Source: Lachnospiraceae bacterium (GTDB lineage: Bacteria; Bacillota; Clostridia; Lachnospirales; Lachnospiraceae). Taken from it: a stretch of DNA of 14,555 nt. This document shows positions 1 through 7,336 of this stretch, one piece after another. The notes beneath the pieces are model-generated. The model was not told where the DNA came from. It did not search any database and saw only the letters and a program-made list of their open reading frames with translations. The stretch is from positions 1 through 14,555 of the forward strand of contig JAGDCQ010000264.1 of assembly GCA_017958465.1 (NCBI GenBank). Reading direction: 5' to 3'. Position numbers and translations under genes: made by a program. Each line of letters opens with the position of its first letter. Position 1 is the first letter of the stretch.

Positions 1-750
1 AAACTGTATTATGCGGAAAGCGGCCTGCCTGCACCCATAACGGTCAAAGGTGACATGTTCGAAGCCATCAGCAACGGGAAACTCGGAGTGACATATAACA
101 GCATCATGTCAAACGGCACCTATATCGGCTGTACCGAAATCTACAAGCTTGCGGACAGCCTTTTCATAGACATTTTCCCGAATGATGTATTTACACCAAG
201 CACAGAAGCCTACAGCAACAGCGGCAGATATGCATCCATAACCCGGATCGATAACTCATACCGGTTCCTGCTTGAAGTAAAGGGCGGCGAAAAGGATGTG
301 AGCATTGAACTTGAATATCCGCTTGGCATGAACGTTGAGACAGTTAAATGGATGGATGAGGAGACGGTCTGGGGTGTTTTGCACGAGAGCCCGTCACTCG
401 AGGTGCTTGTGGTCTATAATGACAAAACAGGCGTCGAATATTACCATGGCCTGCTTTTTACAAGGGATCCCGCGGGAGAGCTGTATTATGTCGACCCTGT
501 TCCGCACTCTGCACAGGCAAGCGTTGGCAAATCGATAGTTGATTCCAAGGGAAACGTAATTTATACAACAAAGCCCGGAATACACATTTACCGCGATCTT
601 GCGGTAACGGAGGAGTATCTGGCTTTCTATACACAATACATTAAGGAGGATGAGCAGTCGGACACTACGCTTGTCGTGGTCTCGAGGAAAGACCTTACAA
701 CCGTGCTTGAGATTGCTTCGCCTAAGCTTGGCAGGATCGTGATAGAATGA
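1..750 (+). CDS. Unrecognised protein, 3' end only (5' truncated by window edge)
   Basis: The frame is open from base 1 and stops with TGA at 748-750, giving at least 249 codons. An internal ATG at 55 is not a convincing start, because coding-like sequence continues upstream of it (Lys-Leu-Tyr-Tyr-Ala-Glu-Ser-Gly) and it has no ribosome site. The visible part is rich in alternating hydrophobic and polar residues with many Tyr, Val and Asp, and contains short strand-turn-strand stretches such as ITRIDNSYRFLLEV and LEVLVVYNDKTGVEYY. It looks like an all-beta, perhaps propeller-like, C-terminal domain. There is no membrane segment and no motif I can assign to a family. The missing N-terminus could carry a signal peptide or a different domain. 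No terminator follows it. The function is unknown. Confidence 0.75.
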   Translation, partial: KLYYAESGLPAPITVKGDMFEAISNGKLGVTYNSIMSNGTYIGCTEIYKLADSLFIDIFPNDVFTPSTEAYSNSGRYASITRIDNSYRFLLEVKGGEKDVSIELEYPLGMNVETVKWMDEETVWGVLHESPSLEVLVVYNDKTGVEYYHGLLFTRDPAGELYYVDPVPHSAQASVGKSIVDSKGNVIYTTKPGIHIYRDLAVTEEYLAFYTQYIKEDEQSDTTLVVVSRKDLTTVLEIASPKLGRIVIE

Positions 751-783
751 AACCCATCCGATCGTAATCCTTCCATAATTGTT

Positions 784-812
784 TTGAAAAAACTGCCGTC
801 GAATGATAAAAT
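784..812 (+). promoter_or_regulatory. Candidate sigma-A promoter for the DJ-1/PfpI gene
   Basis: TTGAAA (784-789) and TAAAAT (807-812) are separated by 17 bases, a 5/6 match to each consensus hexamer. Transcription from here would leave a leader of about 130 bases before the ATG at 949. That leader contains the direct repeat at 832-897 and an imperfect palindrome at 897-910. Called by eye only. Confidence 0.5.
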
Positions 813-831
813 GATTCGTGGGGAGATCAAC

Positions 832-897
832 GCGCGTCCGGAACACATCCAAGCGCTTCAATAGTCACACGGAGCGCGTCCGGGCTCATCCATAGCG
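832..897. repeat. Two-copy direct repeat in the leader of the DJ-1/PfpI gene
   Basis: GCGCGTCCGG occurs at 832-841 and 874-883. In both copies it is followed by CATCCA (846-851 and 887-892) and then AGCG (852-855 and 894-897). The copies are about 24 bases long, differ by a few bases and one-base indels, and repeat every 42 bases (four helical turns). A 14-base imperfect palindrome, GTGCCCATGGCCAC (897-910), abuts the second copy. The position between a candidate promoter and the ribosome site would suit a regulator-binding region, but no known operator is recognised. Confidence 0.5.
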
Positions 898-948
898 TGC
901 CCATGGCCACCCCACCACGATCTTATCAGAGAAGAGAGGAGAAAAGAG

Positions 949-1509
949 ATGAGTAAGGTATATGTTTTATTGGCAGACGGTTTTGAGGAGATCGAGGCAC
1001 TGACTCCGGTGGATGTTCTGCGCCGTGCAGGCGTTGACACAGTCACCGTTTCCATAATGGGCAGGAAGAGCGTGAACGGCTCTCACGGCATAATTGTTGA
1101 GGCTGACAAGGTGCTTGGTACGGATATAACACGCGACCGGATGACGGATGCGGATATGCTTGTCCTTCCGGGCGGCGGAAAAGGTACAGAAAACCTTGCC
1201 GCAAGCGAAGATGTGGCGGAAATTGCAAAGACATTCGACAAAGAAGAAAAATATCTGGCTGCAATATGCGCCGCTCCGAGCGTTTACGGCAGACTCGGTC
1301 TGCTTTCCGGAAAGAAAGCAACATGCTTCCCGGGCTTTGAAAAATACCTGACAGATGCGGAAGCGACAGGCGACTTTGTAGTCCGCGACGGGCGTTTTAT
1401 CACAGCAAAAGGAATGGGAGCATCGCTTGATTTTGCCCTTGAACTTGTAAAGGTGCTTGTTTCCGAGGAAAAAGCAGGGGAACTTGCATCAAAGATACAG
1501 TACAGATAA
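949..1509 (+). CDS. DJ-1/PfpI family protein (class I glutamine amidotransferase-like fold)
   Basis: This 186-residue protein has the usual length for the DJ-1/ThiJ/YajL group. The N-terminal VLLADGFEEIEALTPVDVLRRAG stretch carries the conserved glutamate (Glu16, matching Glu18 of DJ-1). AAICAAPSVYG places the reactive cysteine of the nucleophile elbow at Cys107 (Cys106 in DJ-1), and the PGGGKGTENL loop at 74-83 is typical. Family members are associated with protein and nucleotide deglycation, oxidative-stress protection or chaperone activity; which of these applies cannot be read from sequence. A purine-rich ribosome site (AGAGAGGAG, 933-941) precedes the ATG. It sits just upstream of the trigger factor gene, but a separate promoter lies between them, so cotranscription is only possible. 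The match is clear at family level, while the exact activity is uncertain. Confidence 0.9.
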   Translation: MSKVYVLLADGFEEIEALTPVDVLRRAGVDTVTVSIMGRKSVNGSHGIIVEADKVLGTDITRDRMTDADMLVLPGGGKGTENLAASEDVAEIAKTFDKEEKYLAAICAAPSVYGRLGLLSGKKATCFPGFEKYLTDAEATGDFVVRDGRFITAKGMGASLDFALELVKVLVSEEKAGELASKIQYR

Positions 1510-1517
1510 AAATTTAG

Positions 1518-1546
1518 TGGAAAAAATAAAAAGTTCGTGGTATAAT
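1518..1546 (+). promoter_or_regulatory. Promoter of the tig-clpP-clpX unit, extended -10 type
   Basis: TGGAAA (1518-1523) and a perfect TATAAT (1541-1546) are separated by 17 bases. The TGG immediately before the -10 (1538-1540) makes it an extended -10 element. The start point would be near 1553, so the leader is only about 23 bases and the AAGGAGG ribosome site follows directly. I looked for CIRCE (HrcA) and CtsR heptad operators around it and saw neither. Confidence 0.72.
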
Positions 1547-1575
1547 AGTTCGGATACTTAAGGAGGACTACCAAA

Positions 1576-2865
1576 ATGAGTTTTAGAATTGAAGATCTCG
1601 ATAAAGAGAACATGAAGAAACTTGTCATTGAAGTAAGCGCAGAAAAATTTGACGAAGCGCTCGACAAGGCTTACCAGAAGAACAAAAACAAGATCAGCAT
1701 CCAGGGCTTCCGCAAGGGCAAAGCTCCCAAGGCCCTGATCGAAAAAATGTACGGACCGTCGGTATTTTATGAGGATGCAGCAAATATCCTTATCCCCGAC
1801 GAATACGAAGCAGCCGCTGAAGAGTGCGGTCTTGATATCGTTTCCCGTCCGGAAATAGATGTAGAGCAGATTGAAAAAGGCAAGAGCTTCATCTTCACCG
1901 CAGAAGTAGCCGTAAAGCCCGAAGTTAAGCTTGGCAGCTACAAGGGTGTTGAGGTTGAAAAGGCCGACATCACAGTTACAGACGACGAAGTAAAGGCAGA
2001 GCTTGATAAGGCTGTAGAGCAGAGCTCACGTCTTGTAAAGGTTACAGACCGCGCAGTTGAGGATGGCGACATCGCGACAATCGACTTCGAAGGTTTCATG
2101 GACGGCAAGGCTTTTGCAGGCGGCAAGGGCGAGAACCACGAGCTTACCATCGGTTCACACAGCTTCATCGATACATTCGAGGAGCAGCTCATCGGCAAGA
2201 ACATCGGTGACGAGTGCGAAGTAAACGTTACCTTCCCTGCAGAGTACCATGCAGCAGAGCTTGCAGGAAAGCCTGCAATGTTCAAGGTAACCGTCAAGGG
2301 CATCCAGAAGAAGGAGCTCCCCGAGCTTAACGACGAGTTTGCAAAGGATACCACAGAGTTTGAGACTCTTGATGAGTACAAGGCAGATATCAAGAAGAAG
2401 CTTGAAGAGAAGAAGGCAAGAGAAGCTAAAGAGAAGAAGCGCGATGACGTTGTTGCAAAGATCGTTGAAGCTTCCGAAATGTCTATCCCCGAGCCCATGC
2501 TTGACCTTCAGAAGCGCCGCATGGTAGAGGATTTCGAGCAGAGACTCCGTTACCAGGGCTTAAAGCTTGAGCAGTACATGCAGTTCACCGGTCTTACACC
2601 CGACAAGTTCCTTGAGCAGATGGAGCCTGCCGCAAAGAAGGAGATCGAGCAGAGGCTTGTGCTTGAAGCTATCGTAAAGGCTGAGAACATCGAAGTTTCC
2701 GAGGAAGAGCTCGAGGCAGAGTTCAAGTCTATGGCAGATCAGTACGGCATGGATCTTGAGAATGTCAAGAAGATCATCGGCGACAAAGAGAAAGACAACG
2801 TTAAGATGGATCTTGCCGTTAGAAAAGCAGCCGATCTCGTTACAGATGCAGCTGTAGAGAAATAA
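1576..2865 (+). CDS. tig: Trigger factor, ribosome-associated chaperone and peptidyl-prolyl isomerase
   Basis: This 429-residue cytosolic protein has standard trigger factor length and the three-domain layout. The N-terminal ribosome-binding domain carries the signature GFRKGKAPK at 44-52, which docks at the exit tunnel next to protein L23. An FKBP-type isomerase domain spans about 163-243, beginning DIATIDFEGFMDGKAF. A long charged helical C-terminal chaperone domain runs to the end and is Lys/Glu-rich around 265-290. It binds nascent chains as they leave the ribosome. The start is fixed by AAGGAGG at 1560-1566, nine bases before the ATG. It is the first gene of a unit with clpP (37-base gap) and clpX, the usual Firmicutes order. 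The identification is firm. Confidence 0.98.
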   Translation: MSFRIEDLDKENMKKLVIEVSAEKFDEALDKAYQKNKNKISIQGFRKGKAPKALIEKMYGPSVFYEDAANILIPDEYEAAAEECGLDIVSRPEIDVEQIEKGKSFIFTAEVAVKPEVKLGSYKGVEVEKADITVTDDEVKAELDKAVEQSSRLVKVTDRAVEDGDIATIDFEGFMDGKAFAGGKGENHELTIGSHSFIDTFEEQLIGKNIGDECEVNVTFPAEYHAAELAGKPAMFKVTVKGIQKKELPELNDEFAKDTTEFETLDEYKADIKKKLEEKKAREAKEKKRDDVVAKIVEASEMSIPEPMLDLQKRRMVEDFEQRLRYQGLKLEQYMQFTGLTPDKFLEQMEPAAKKEIEQRLVLEAIVKAENIEVSEEELEAEFKSMADQYGMDLENVKKIIGDKEKDNVKMDLAVRKAADLVTDAAVEK

Positions 2866-2883
2866 TCTACCGGGGTTTACGGA

Positions 2884-2896
2884 CTCCTGTAAGGAG
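2884..2896 (+). promoter_or_regulatory. Small hairpin covering the clpP ribosome binding site
   Basis: CTCCT (2884-2888) is perfectly complementary to AGGAG (2892-2896), with GTA as a three-base loop. The right arm is the core of the clpP Shine-Dalgarno sequence AAGGAGG (2891-2897). If it forms in the mRNA it would partly hide the ribosome site. Five pairs with a triloop is a weak structure, so translation by ribosomes arriving from tig might easily open it. Confidence 0.4.
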
Positions 2897-2902
2897 GATC
2901 AA

Positions 2903-3505
2903 ATGAATAATCAGATCAAGGATTATCTTATACCTTATGTAGTTGAGCAGACCAGCCGCGGCGAGCGCTCCTACGACATCTTTTCAAGACTTCTCAAAGA
3001 AAGGATCATCTTCCTTTCCGGCGAAGTTACGGATGAGACGGCGGCGCTTGTTGTTGCACAGCTCCTTTTCCTCGAATCCGAGGATCCGGGCAAGGATATC
3101 AACCTTTACATCGACAGCCCGGGAGGATCTGTAAGCGCAGGTCTTGCTATCTACGATACAATGAATTACGTAAAATGCGATGTCTCGACCACCTGTATCG
3201 GCCTTGCGGCCAGCATGGGTGCGTTCCTGCTCGCAGGCGGTGCAAAGGGCAAGCGTTATGCGCTTCCCAACGCCGAGATCATGATCCACCAGCCCCTTGG
3301 CGGTGCCCAGGGCCAGGCTACCGAGATCGAGATCGCCGCAAAGCACATCCTTCGTACGAAGGAAAGGTTGAACCGCATCCTTGCCGAAAATACCGGCAAG
3401 CCGCTTGAAGTTATCACGGCCGATACCGACCGCGACAACTTCATGACCGCTGAAGAAGCTAAGGAATACGGTCTTATCGATACGGTTACAGTTAAGAGAA
3501 ATTAA
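2903..3505 (+). CDS. clpP: ATP-dependent Clp protease proteolytic subunit ClpP
   Basis: This 200-residue cytosolic serine peptidase forms the double heptameric barrel that degrades unfolded proteins fed in by ClpX or other Clp ATPases. The catalytic triad is intact: Ser104 in GLAASMGAF, His129 in EIMIHQP and Asp178 in TDRDNF, with the spacing (25 and 49) seen in E. coli ClpP. The oxyanion-loop DSPGGSV at 71-77 is also present. Length is typical, with only a short N-terminal extension before the PYVVEQTSRGERSYDI segment. AAGGAGG (2891-2897) sits five bases from the ATG and may be partly paired in a hairpin. It lies directly between tig and clpX, so all three are probably made from one message. 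Confidence 0.98.
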   Translation: MNNQIKDYLIPYVVEQTSRGERSYDIFSRLLKERIIFLSGEVTDETAALVVAQLLFLESEDPGKDINLYIDSPGGSVSAGLAIYDTMNYVKCDVSTTCIGLAASMGAFLLAGGAKGKRYALPNAEIMIHQPLGGAQGQATEIEIAAKHILRTKERLNRILAENTGKPLEVITADTDRDNFMTAEEAKEYGLIDTVTVKRN

Positions 3506-3516
3506 GAGGTTTTGAA

Positions 3517-4824
3517 ATGGCAAACAACACACCCGAAAACTACTGCTGCTCCTTCTGCGGAAAGAGCCAGGCCAACGTCCGCAAACTGCTTGCAGGGCCC
3601 GACAACGTATTTATCTGCGATGAATGCGTTGAGCTTTGCTACGAGATCGTAAAAGAAGAGTTTGGCGAAGAACCGTTTGACGATGCTTCCGGGGATTTTG
3701 CCATCAACCTTCTCAAACCCCGCGAGATCAGGGAGTTCCTTGACAAATATGTTATCGGACAGGATGAAGCAAAAAAAGTCCTTTCGGTAGCCGTTTACAA
3801 TCACTACAAGAGGATACTCTCCGGTTCGCTTTCGGATGTTGAGCTTCAAAAGAGCAACATCCTTATGATGGGTCCCACGGGTTCAGGCAAGACTTACCTT
3901 GCACAGACCCTGGCAAAGATCCTCAACGTTCCTTTCTCCATTGCGGACGCCACAACCCTTACAGAGGCCGGCTACGTAGGTGAGGACGTTGAGAATATCC
4001 TGCTCCGCCTCATCCAGGCCGCAGATTACGACATAGAGCGCGCGGAGCACGGTATCGTCTACATAGACGAGATCGACAAGATAACAAAAAAGAGCGAGAA
4101 CGTTTCCATAACCCGTGATGTTTCCGGCGAAGGCGTTCAGCAGGCTCTATTAAAGATCCTGGAAGGGACCATCGCATCCGTACCTCCCCAGGGCGGCAGG
4201 AAGCATCCCCAGCAGGAGTGCATGCAGATAGATACCACCAACATCCTGTTTATCGTAGGCGGCGCTTTTGACGGCCTTGAAAAGATAGTAGAAAACAGGA
4301 TCGGCCAGAAATCCATTGGTTTTGGCGCGGAGATACTTGAAAAGAGCGAGCAGAACATCGGCGACCTGTTAAAGCAGGTAATGCCGGAAGACCTTGTGAA
4401 GTTCGGTATCATTCCCGAGTTTGTCGGCCGTGTGCCTGTAATGGTATCGCTCGACCAGCTTACGGAAGATGCGCTCGTGAGAGTTCTCACGGAGCCCAAG
4501 AACGCTCTTACAAAGCAGTACAAGAAGCTTTTCGAGCTTGAAGGCGTAGAGCTTGAGTTCGAGCCCGAAGCCGTAAAGAGCATCGCAAAGCAGTCCTTCG
4601 AAAGAAAGACCGGCGCGAGAGGCTTAAGAGCTGTCATGGAGCATACTATGATGGATACGATGTACGAGATCCCTTCTGAGGAAGAAGTACAGACAGTCAT
4701 AGTTACCGAGGCTGCAGCAAAGGGCGAGGAAAAGCCCACGATAATCCACGGGAAGAGCAAGTTCCCGAAAGCCAAGGCCAACATAAAGAACAGAGGCCAT
4801 AAAAAAACAAGCGAGATCGCTTAA
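3517..4824 (+). CDS. clpX: ATP-dependent Clp protease ATP-binding subunit ClpX
   Basis: This 435-residue AAA+ unfoldase delivers substrates to ClpP. The N-terminal zinc-binding domain has Cys11, Cys14, Cys34 and Cys37 in CSFCGKSQ and CDECVELC. The ATPase core shows Walker A GPTGSGKT at 119-126, Walker B IVYIDEID at 180-187, the pore-1 loop GYVG at 152-155, the RKH loop at 228-230, the ClpP-docking IGF loop at 267-269 and the sensor-2 GARGLR at 366-371. All key parts are present, so it should be active with the ClpP encoded 11 bases upstream. The ribosome site AAGAGGT (3504-3510) is weaker than those of tig and clpP. The Lys/Arg-rich tail after 410 is longer than in E. coli ClpX. A strong terminator follows. 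Confidence 0.98.
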   Translation: MANNTPENYCCSFCGKSQANVRKLLAGPDNVFICDECVELCYEIVKEEFGEEPFDDASGDFAINLLKPREIREFLDKYVIGQDEAKKVLSVAVYNHYKRILSGSLSDVELQKSNILMMGPTGSGKTYLAQTLAKILNVPFSIADATTLTEAGYVGEDVENILLRLIQAADYDIERAEHGIVYIDEIDKITKKSENVSITRDVSGEGVQQALLKILEGTIASVPPQGGRKHPQQECMQIDTTNILFIVGGAFDGLEKIVENRIGQKSIGFGAEILEKSEQNIGDLLKQVMPEDLVKFGIIPEFVGRVPVMVSLDQLTEDALVRVLTEPKNALTKQYKKLFELEGVELEFEPEAVKSIAKQSFERKTGARGLRAVMEHTMMDTMYEIPSEEEVQTVIVTEAAAKGEEKPTIIHGKSKFPKAKANIKNRGHKKTSEIA

Positions 4825-4832
4825 AGAACAAT

Positions 4833-4865
4833 CGGGTAGGGGAGGCATCTTCTACCCGTTTTTTT
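4833..4865 (+). terminator. Intrinsic terminator after clpX
   Basis: CGGGTAG (4833-4839) pairs with CTACCCG (4852-4858). Two G-U pairs, a G-C and an A-U extend the stem to 11 pairs closed by a GGCA tetraloop (4844-4847). Seven Ts follow at 4859-4865. It starts 8 bases after the clpX stop and separates the tig-clpP-clpX unit from lon. Confidence 0.88.
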
Positions 4866-4915
4866 AAAAATGTGAGGCGGCGCCTGTGCTGCCCGCAGCA
4901 AAGTACGAGGTTTTT

Positions 4916-7279
4916 ATGGACGAGAATATTAAGCTTCCGCTGGTGAAGCTGGATCATATAGCACTTATGCCGGGTACGATAATGCATTTCGACCTCAAGA
5001 GCAAGGATGCTGTCCTTGCCATAGATTTTGCGCTCAAAGCAAAGAGTGAGGTCCTGTTTGTTGCGTCAAGGACCGGCGATATAAACTCCAACAACAGGGA
5101 GTCCCTGTACAATGTGGGGACTATAGGCACGGTAAGGCGCCTCATCAAGCTTGGCGACAATCTTATGCGTGCGGCGGTGGAAGGCCTTGGCCGCGCAAAG
5201 ATCGGCGAGATCGTTTCTGCGGAGCCTTTCTGTATCTGCACCTACGAGCCTATACCGGATGTGACGGCGGCCATTACGGATACTGAGGAAAAGGCCATGC
5301 GGTCTTATATCCTTGAGCTTATCGCCCAGTATCTTAAGGTAAACCCCAAGCTCACAGACCTGTTTTCATCTATTTCAAAGGCAGCGGACCTCACGTATAT
5401 CGTAAACGAATTGATGTCCCAGTTCCCCATGCCACTGGAGAACCGTCAGGGCCTCCTGGAGGCGGAAAGCTTCAGGGAGCGGTATGACAAGCTCCTTTCC
5501 GTCATCAAGGACGAAACGGAGATATTGCGCTTAAAGAGCGACCTTTCGCAGCGCGTAAAGTCTAAGCTCGACCAGAACCAGAAGGAATACATAATGCGCG
5601 AGCAGATGAAGGCTATCCGCGAGGAGCTCGGTGAGGACGATACCGTTTCCGAGGCCGACCAGTTTTATGCCCAGTGCGACGCTCTTGAGGCCGACGACAG
5701 CGTAAAAGAAAAGATCCGCAAAGAGATCAAGCGTTTCAAGACCATTTCCGGTAATTCCTCGGAGTCCGTTGTTTCCCGCGGGTATATCGAGACACTGCTC
5801 GCACTTCCCTGGAATAAAAAAGACCCGGATTTCATAAACCTGGCGAAAGCCGCAAAAATACTGGATGATGATCACTACGGCCTTGAAAAAGTGAAGGAGA
5901 GGATAATCGAATTCCTCGCGGTAAGAAGCCTTACCACAAAGGGGCAGATCCCTATCCTCTGCCTTGTGGGACCGCCCGGAACCGGCAAGACCTCCGTGGC
6001 AAAGTCCATAGCCCGTGCTCTCGACAAAAAATATATCCGTGTGGCGCTCGGCGGTATCCGCGACGAAGCAGAGATCCGAGGCCACAGGCGCACTTACGTT
6101 GGCGCGCTCCCCGGGCGTATCGCCACAGGCCTTAAAAACGCAGGAGTGAAGAACCCTCTCATCCTGCTTGACGAGATAGATAAAGTCAGCTCGGATTATA
6201 AAGGGGATCCCGCCTCTGCGCTGCTTGAAGTCCTTGACTCCGAACAGAACAGCAGGTTTGTGGACCATTATGTGGAGATCCCCATCGACCTTTCGGACGT
6301 ACTTTTTATAGCCACGGCAAATACTGTCCAGACCATTCCGAGGCCCCTTCTCGACCGTATGGAGCTGATAGAGATAAGCAGCTACACCCTTGACGAGAAG
6401 GTGCATATAGCTAAAGAACACCTTGTGCCCAAGCAGCTTAAGAGGAACGGCTTAAGTTCGAAGCAGCTTGTGTTCAACAAGAGCGCTCTTTCCCAGATGA
6501 TCCTCGGGTACACAAGGGAGGCCGGCGTCAGGAGCCTTGAGAGGCGCATAGGCGAGGTTTGCAGAAAAGTGGCACGAGAACTCCTTGAAGACGAAAAAAC
6601 GTCGGGAAAGGCCCTTACAGAGGACGAGGCGAAGCAGATACTGGACACCAAGGAACGCATCACTGTTTCCACCGGCAACCTCGAGCACTACCTTGGCAAG
6701 GTGAAATACGTTACCGACAAGGAAAAGCATAAGAACGAGATCGGTGTAGTGACGGGCCTTGCCTGGACAAGCGTCGGCGGCGAGACCCTCCAGGTCGAAG
6801 TGAACACCATGCCCGGAAAAGGCAAGTTTGAACTTACGGGCCAGCTTGGGGATGTAATGAAGGAGTCCGCGCATGCGGGCATCAGCTTCATCCGCTCTGT
6901 TGCCGGAAAATACGGGATCGAGCCAGGGTACTTCGAGTCCACGGACATCCATATCCACCTTCCCGAGGGCGCTGTTCCGAAGGACGGGCCTTCAGCCGGC
7001 ATCACAATGGCAACTGCCATGCTTTCTGCCATTACAGGCAAAAAGGTGCGCGGGGATGTGGCCATGACAGGTGAGATAACGCTCCGCGGGCGCGTCCTGC
7101 CCATCGGCGGCCTGAAAGAAAAGATCATCGCTGCCAAAACCGCCGGGATAAAGACTGTGATCCTTCCCGAGAAGAACAGGCGCGATACAGAGGATATCTC
7201 CGCGGAGATATTGAACGGTGTAAATCTTGTTTTTGTAAATAATATGGACGAGGTGCTAAAGACAGCGCTTGTGAAATGA
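4916..7279 (+). CDS. lon: ATP-dependent protease Lon (LonA type)
   Basis: This soluble AAA+ serine protease degrades misfolded and regulatory proteins. From the ATG at 4916 it is 787 residues, normal for LonA. It has an N-terminal substrate-binding domain (about 1-200), a coiled-coil linker with EYIMREQMKAIREELGE, Walker A GPPGTGKT at 352-359 and Walker B LILLDEID at 415-422. The C-terminal protease domain has the Ser-Lys dyad: Ser693 in PKDGPSAGIT and Lys736 in GGLKEK. A GTG at 4886 would add ten residues. I prefer the ATG because the family usually starts just before the LPLVKLDHIALMPG-like strand, and GAGG (4907-4910) lies five bases before it. No promoter is visible between the clpX terminator and lon, so expression probably uses readthrough or a promoter inside clpX. 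Confidence 0.96.
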   Translation: MDENIKLPLVKLDHIALMPGTIMHFDLKSKDAVLAIDFALKAKSEVLFVASRTGDINSNNRESLYNVGTIGTVRRLIKLGDNLMRAAVEGLGRAKIGEIVSAEPFCICTYEPIPDVTAAITDTEEKAMRSYILELIAQYLKVNPKLTDLFSSISKAADLTYIVNELMSQFPMPLENRQGLLEAESFRERYDKLLSVIKDETEILRLKSDLSQRVKSKLDQNQKEYIMREQMKAIREELGEDDTVSEADQFYAQCDALEADDSVKEKIRKEIKRFKTISGNSSESVVSRGYIETLLALPWNKKDPDFINLAKAAKILDDDHYGLEKVKERIIEFLAVRSLTTKGQIPILCLVGPPGTGKTSVAKSIARALDKKYIRVALGGIRDEAEIRGHRRTYVGALPGRIATGLKNAGVKNPLILLDEIDKVSSDYKGDPASALLEVLDSEQNSRFVDHYVEIPIDLSDVLFIATANTVQTIPRPLLDRMELIEISSYTLDEKVHIAKEHLVPKQLKRNGLSSKQLVFNKSALSQMILGYTREAGVRSLERRIGEVCRKVARELLEDEKTSGKALTEDEAKQILDTKERITVSTGNLEHYLGKVKYVTDKEKHKNEIGVVTGLAWTSVGGETLQVEVNTMPGKGKFELTGQLGDVMKESAHAGISFIRSVAGKYGIEPGYFESTDIHIHLPEGAVPKDGPSAGITMATAMLSAITGKKVRGDVAMTGEITLRGRVLPIGGLKEKIIAAKTAGIKTVILPEKNRRDTEDISAEILNGVNLVFVNNMDEVLKTALVK

Positions 7280-7280
7280 C

Positions 7281-7303
7281 CTTTCGCCCTGCGCGGGCAA
7301 AAG
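7281..7303 (+). other. Intercistronic hairpin between lon and engB
   Basis: CTTTCGCCC (7281-7289) and GGGCAAAAG (7295-7303) pair over eight of nine positions, with one C/A mismatch and the loop TGCGC. It begins two bases after the lon stop codon. No T-run follows, so it is not a normal terminator. It may stabilise or process the message, or lower engB expression relative to lon. Confidence 0.4.
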
Positions 7304-7336
7304 CTGCAGGTCTTTGGCCCTCACGGGAGAAAAGTT

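Noticed and set aside
1510..1575. CIRCE or CtsR operator at the tig promoter
   Set aside because: Neither the TTAGCACTC inverted repeat nor the tandem GGTCAAA-type heptads are present; only an extended -10 promoter is seen.
4886..4915. GTG at 4886 as the lon start, adding ten residues
   Set aside because: The added residues are not part of the usual Lon N-terminus, and its GAGG lies in a small AGGC/GCCT inverted repeat. The ATG at 4916 has GAGG five bases upstream and fits the family. The choice is not certain.
5531..6421. Long open frame on the minus strand (296 codons) opposite lon
   Set aside because: It is the antisense shadow of a clearly conserved Lon coding region. Its translation shows no recognisable family and it has no convincing ribosome site or promoter.
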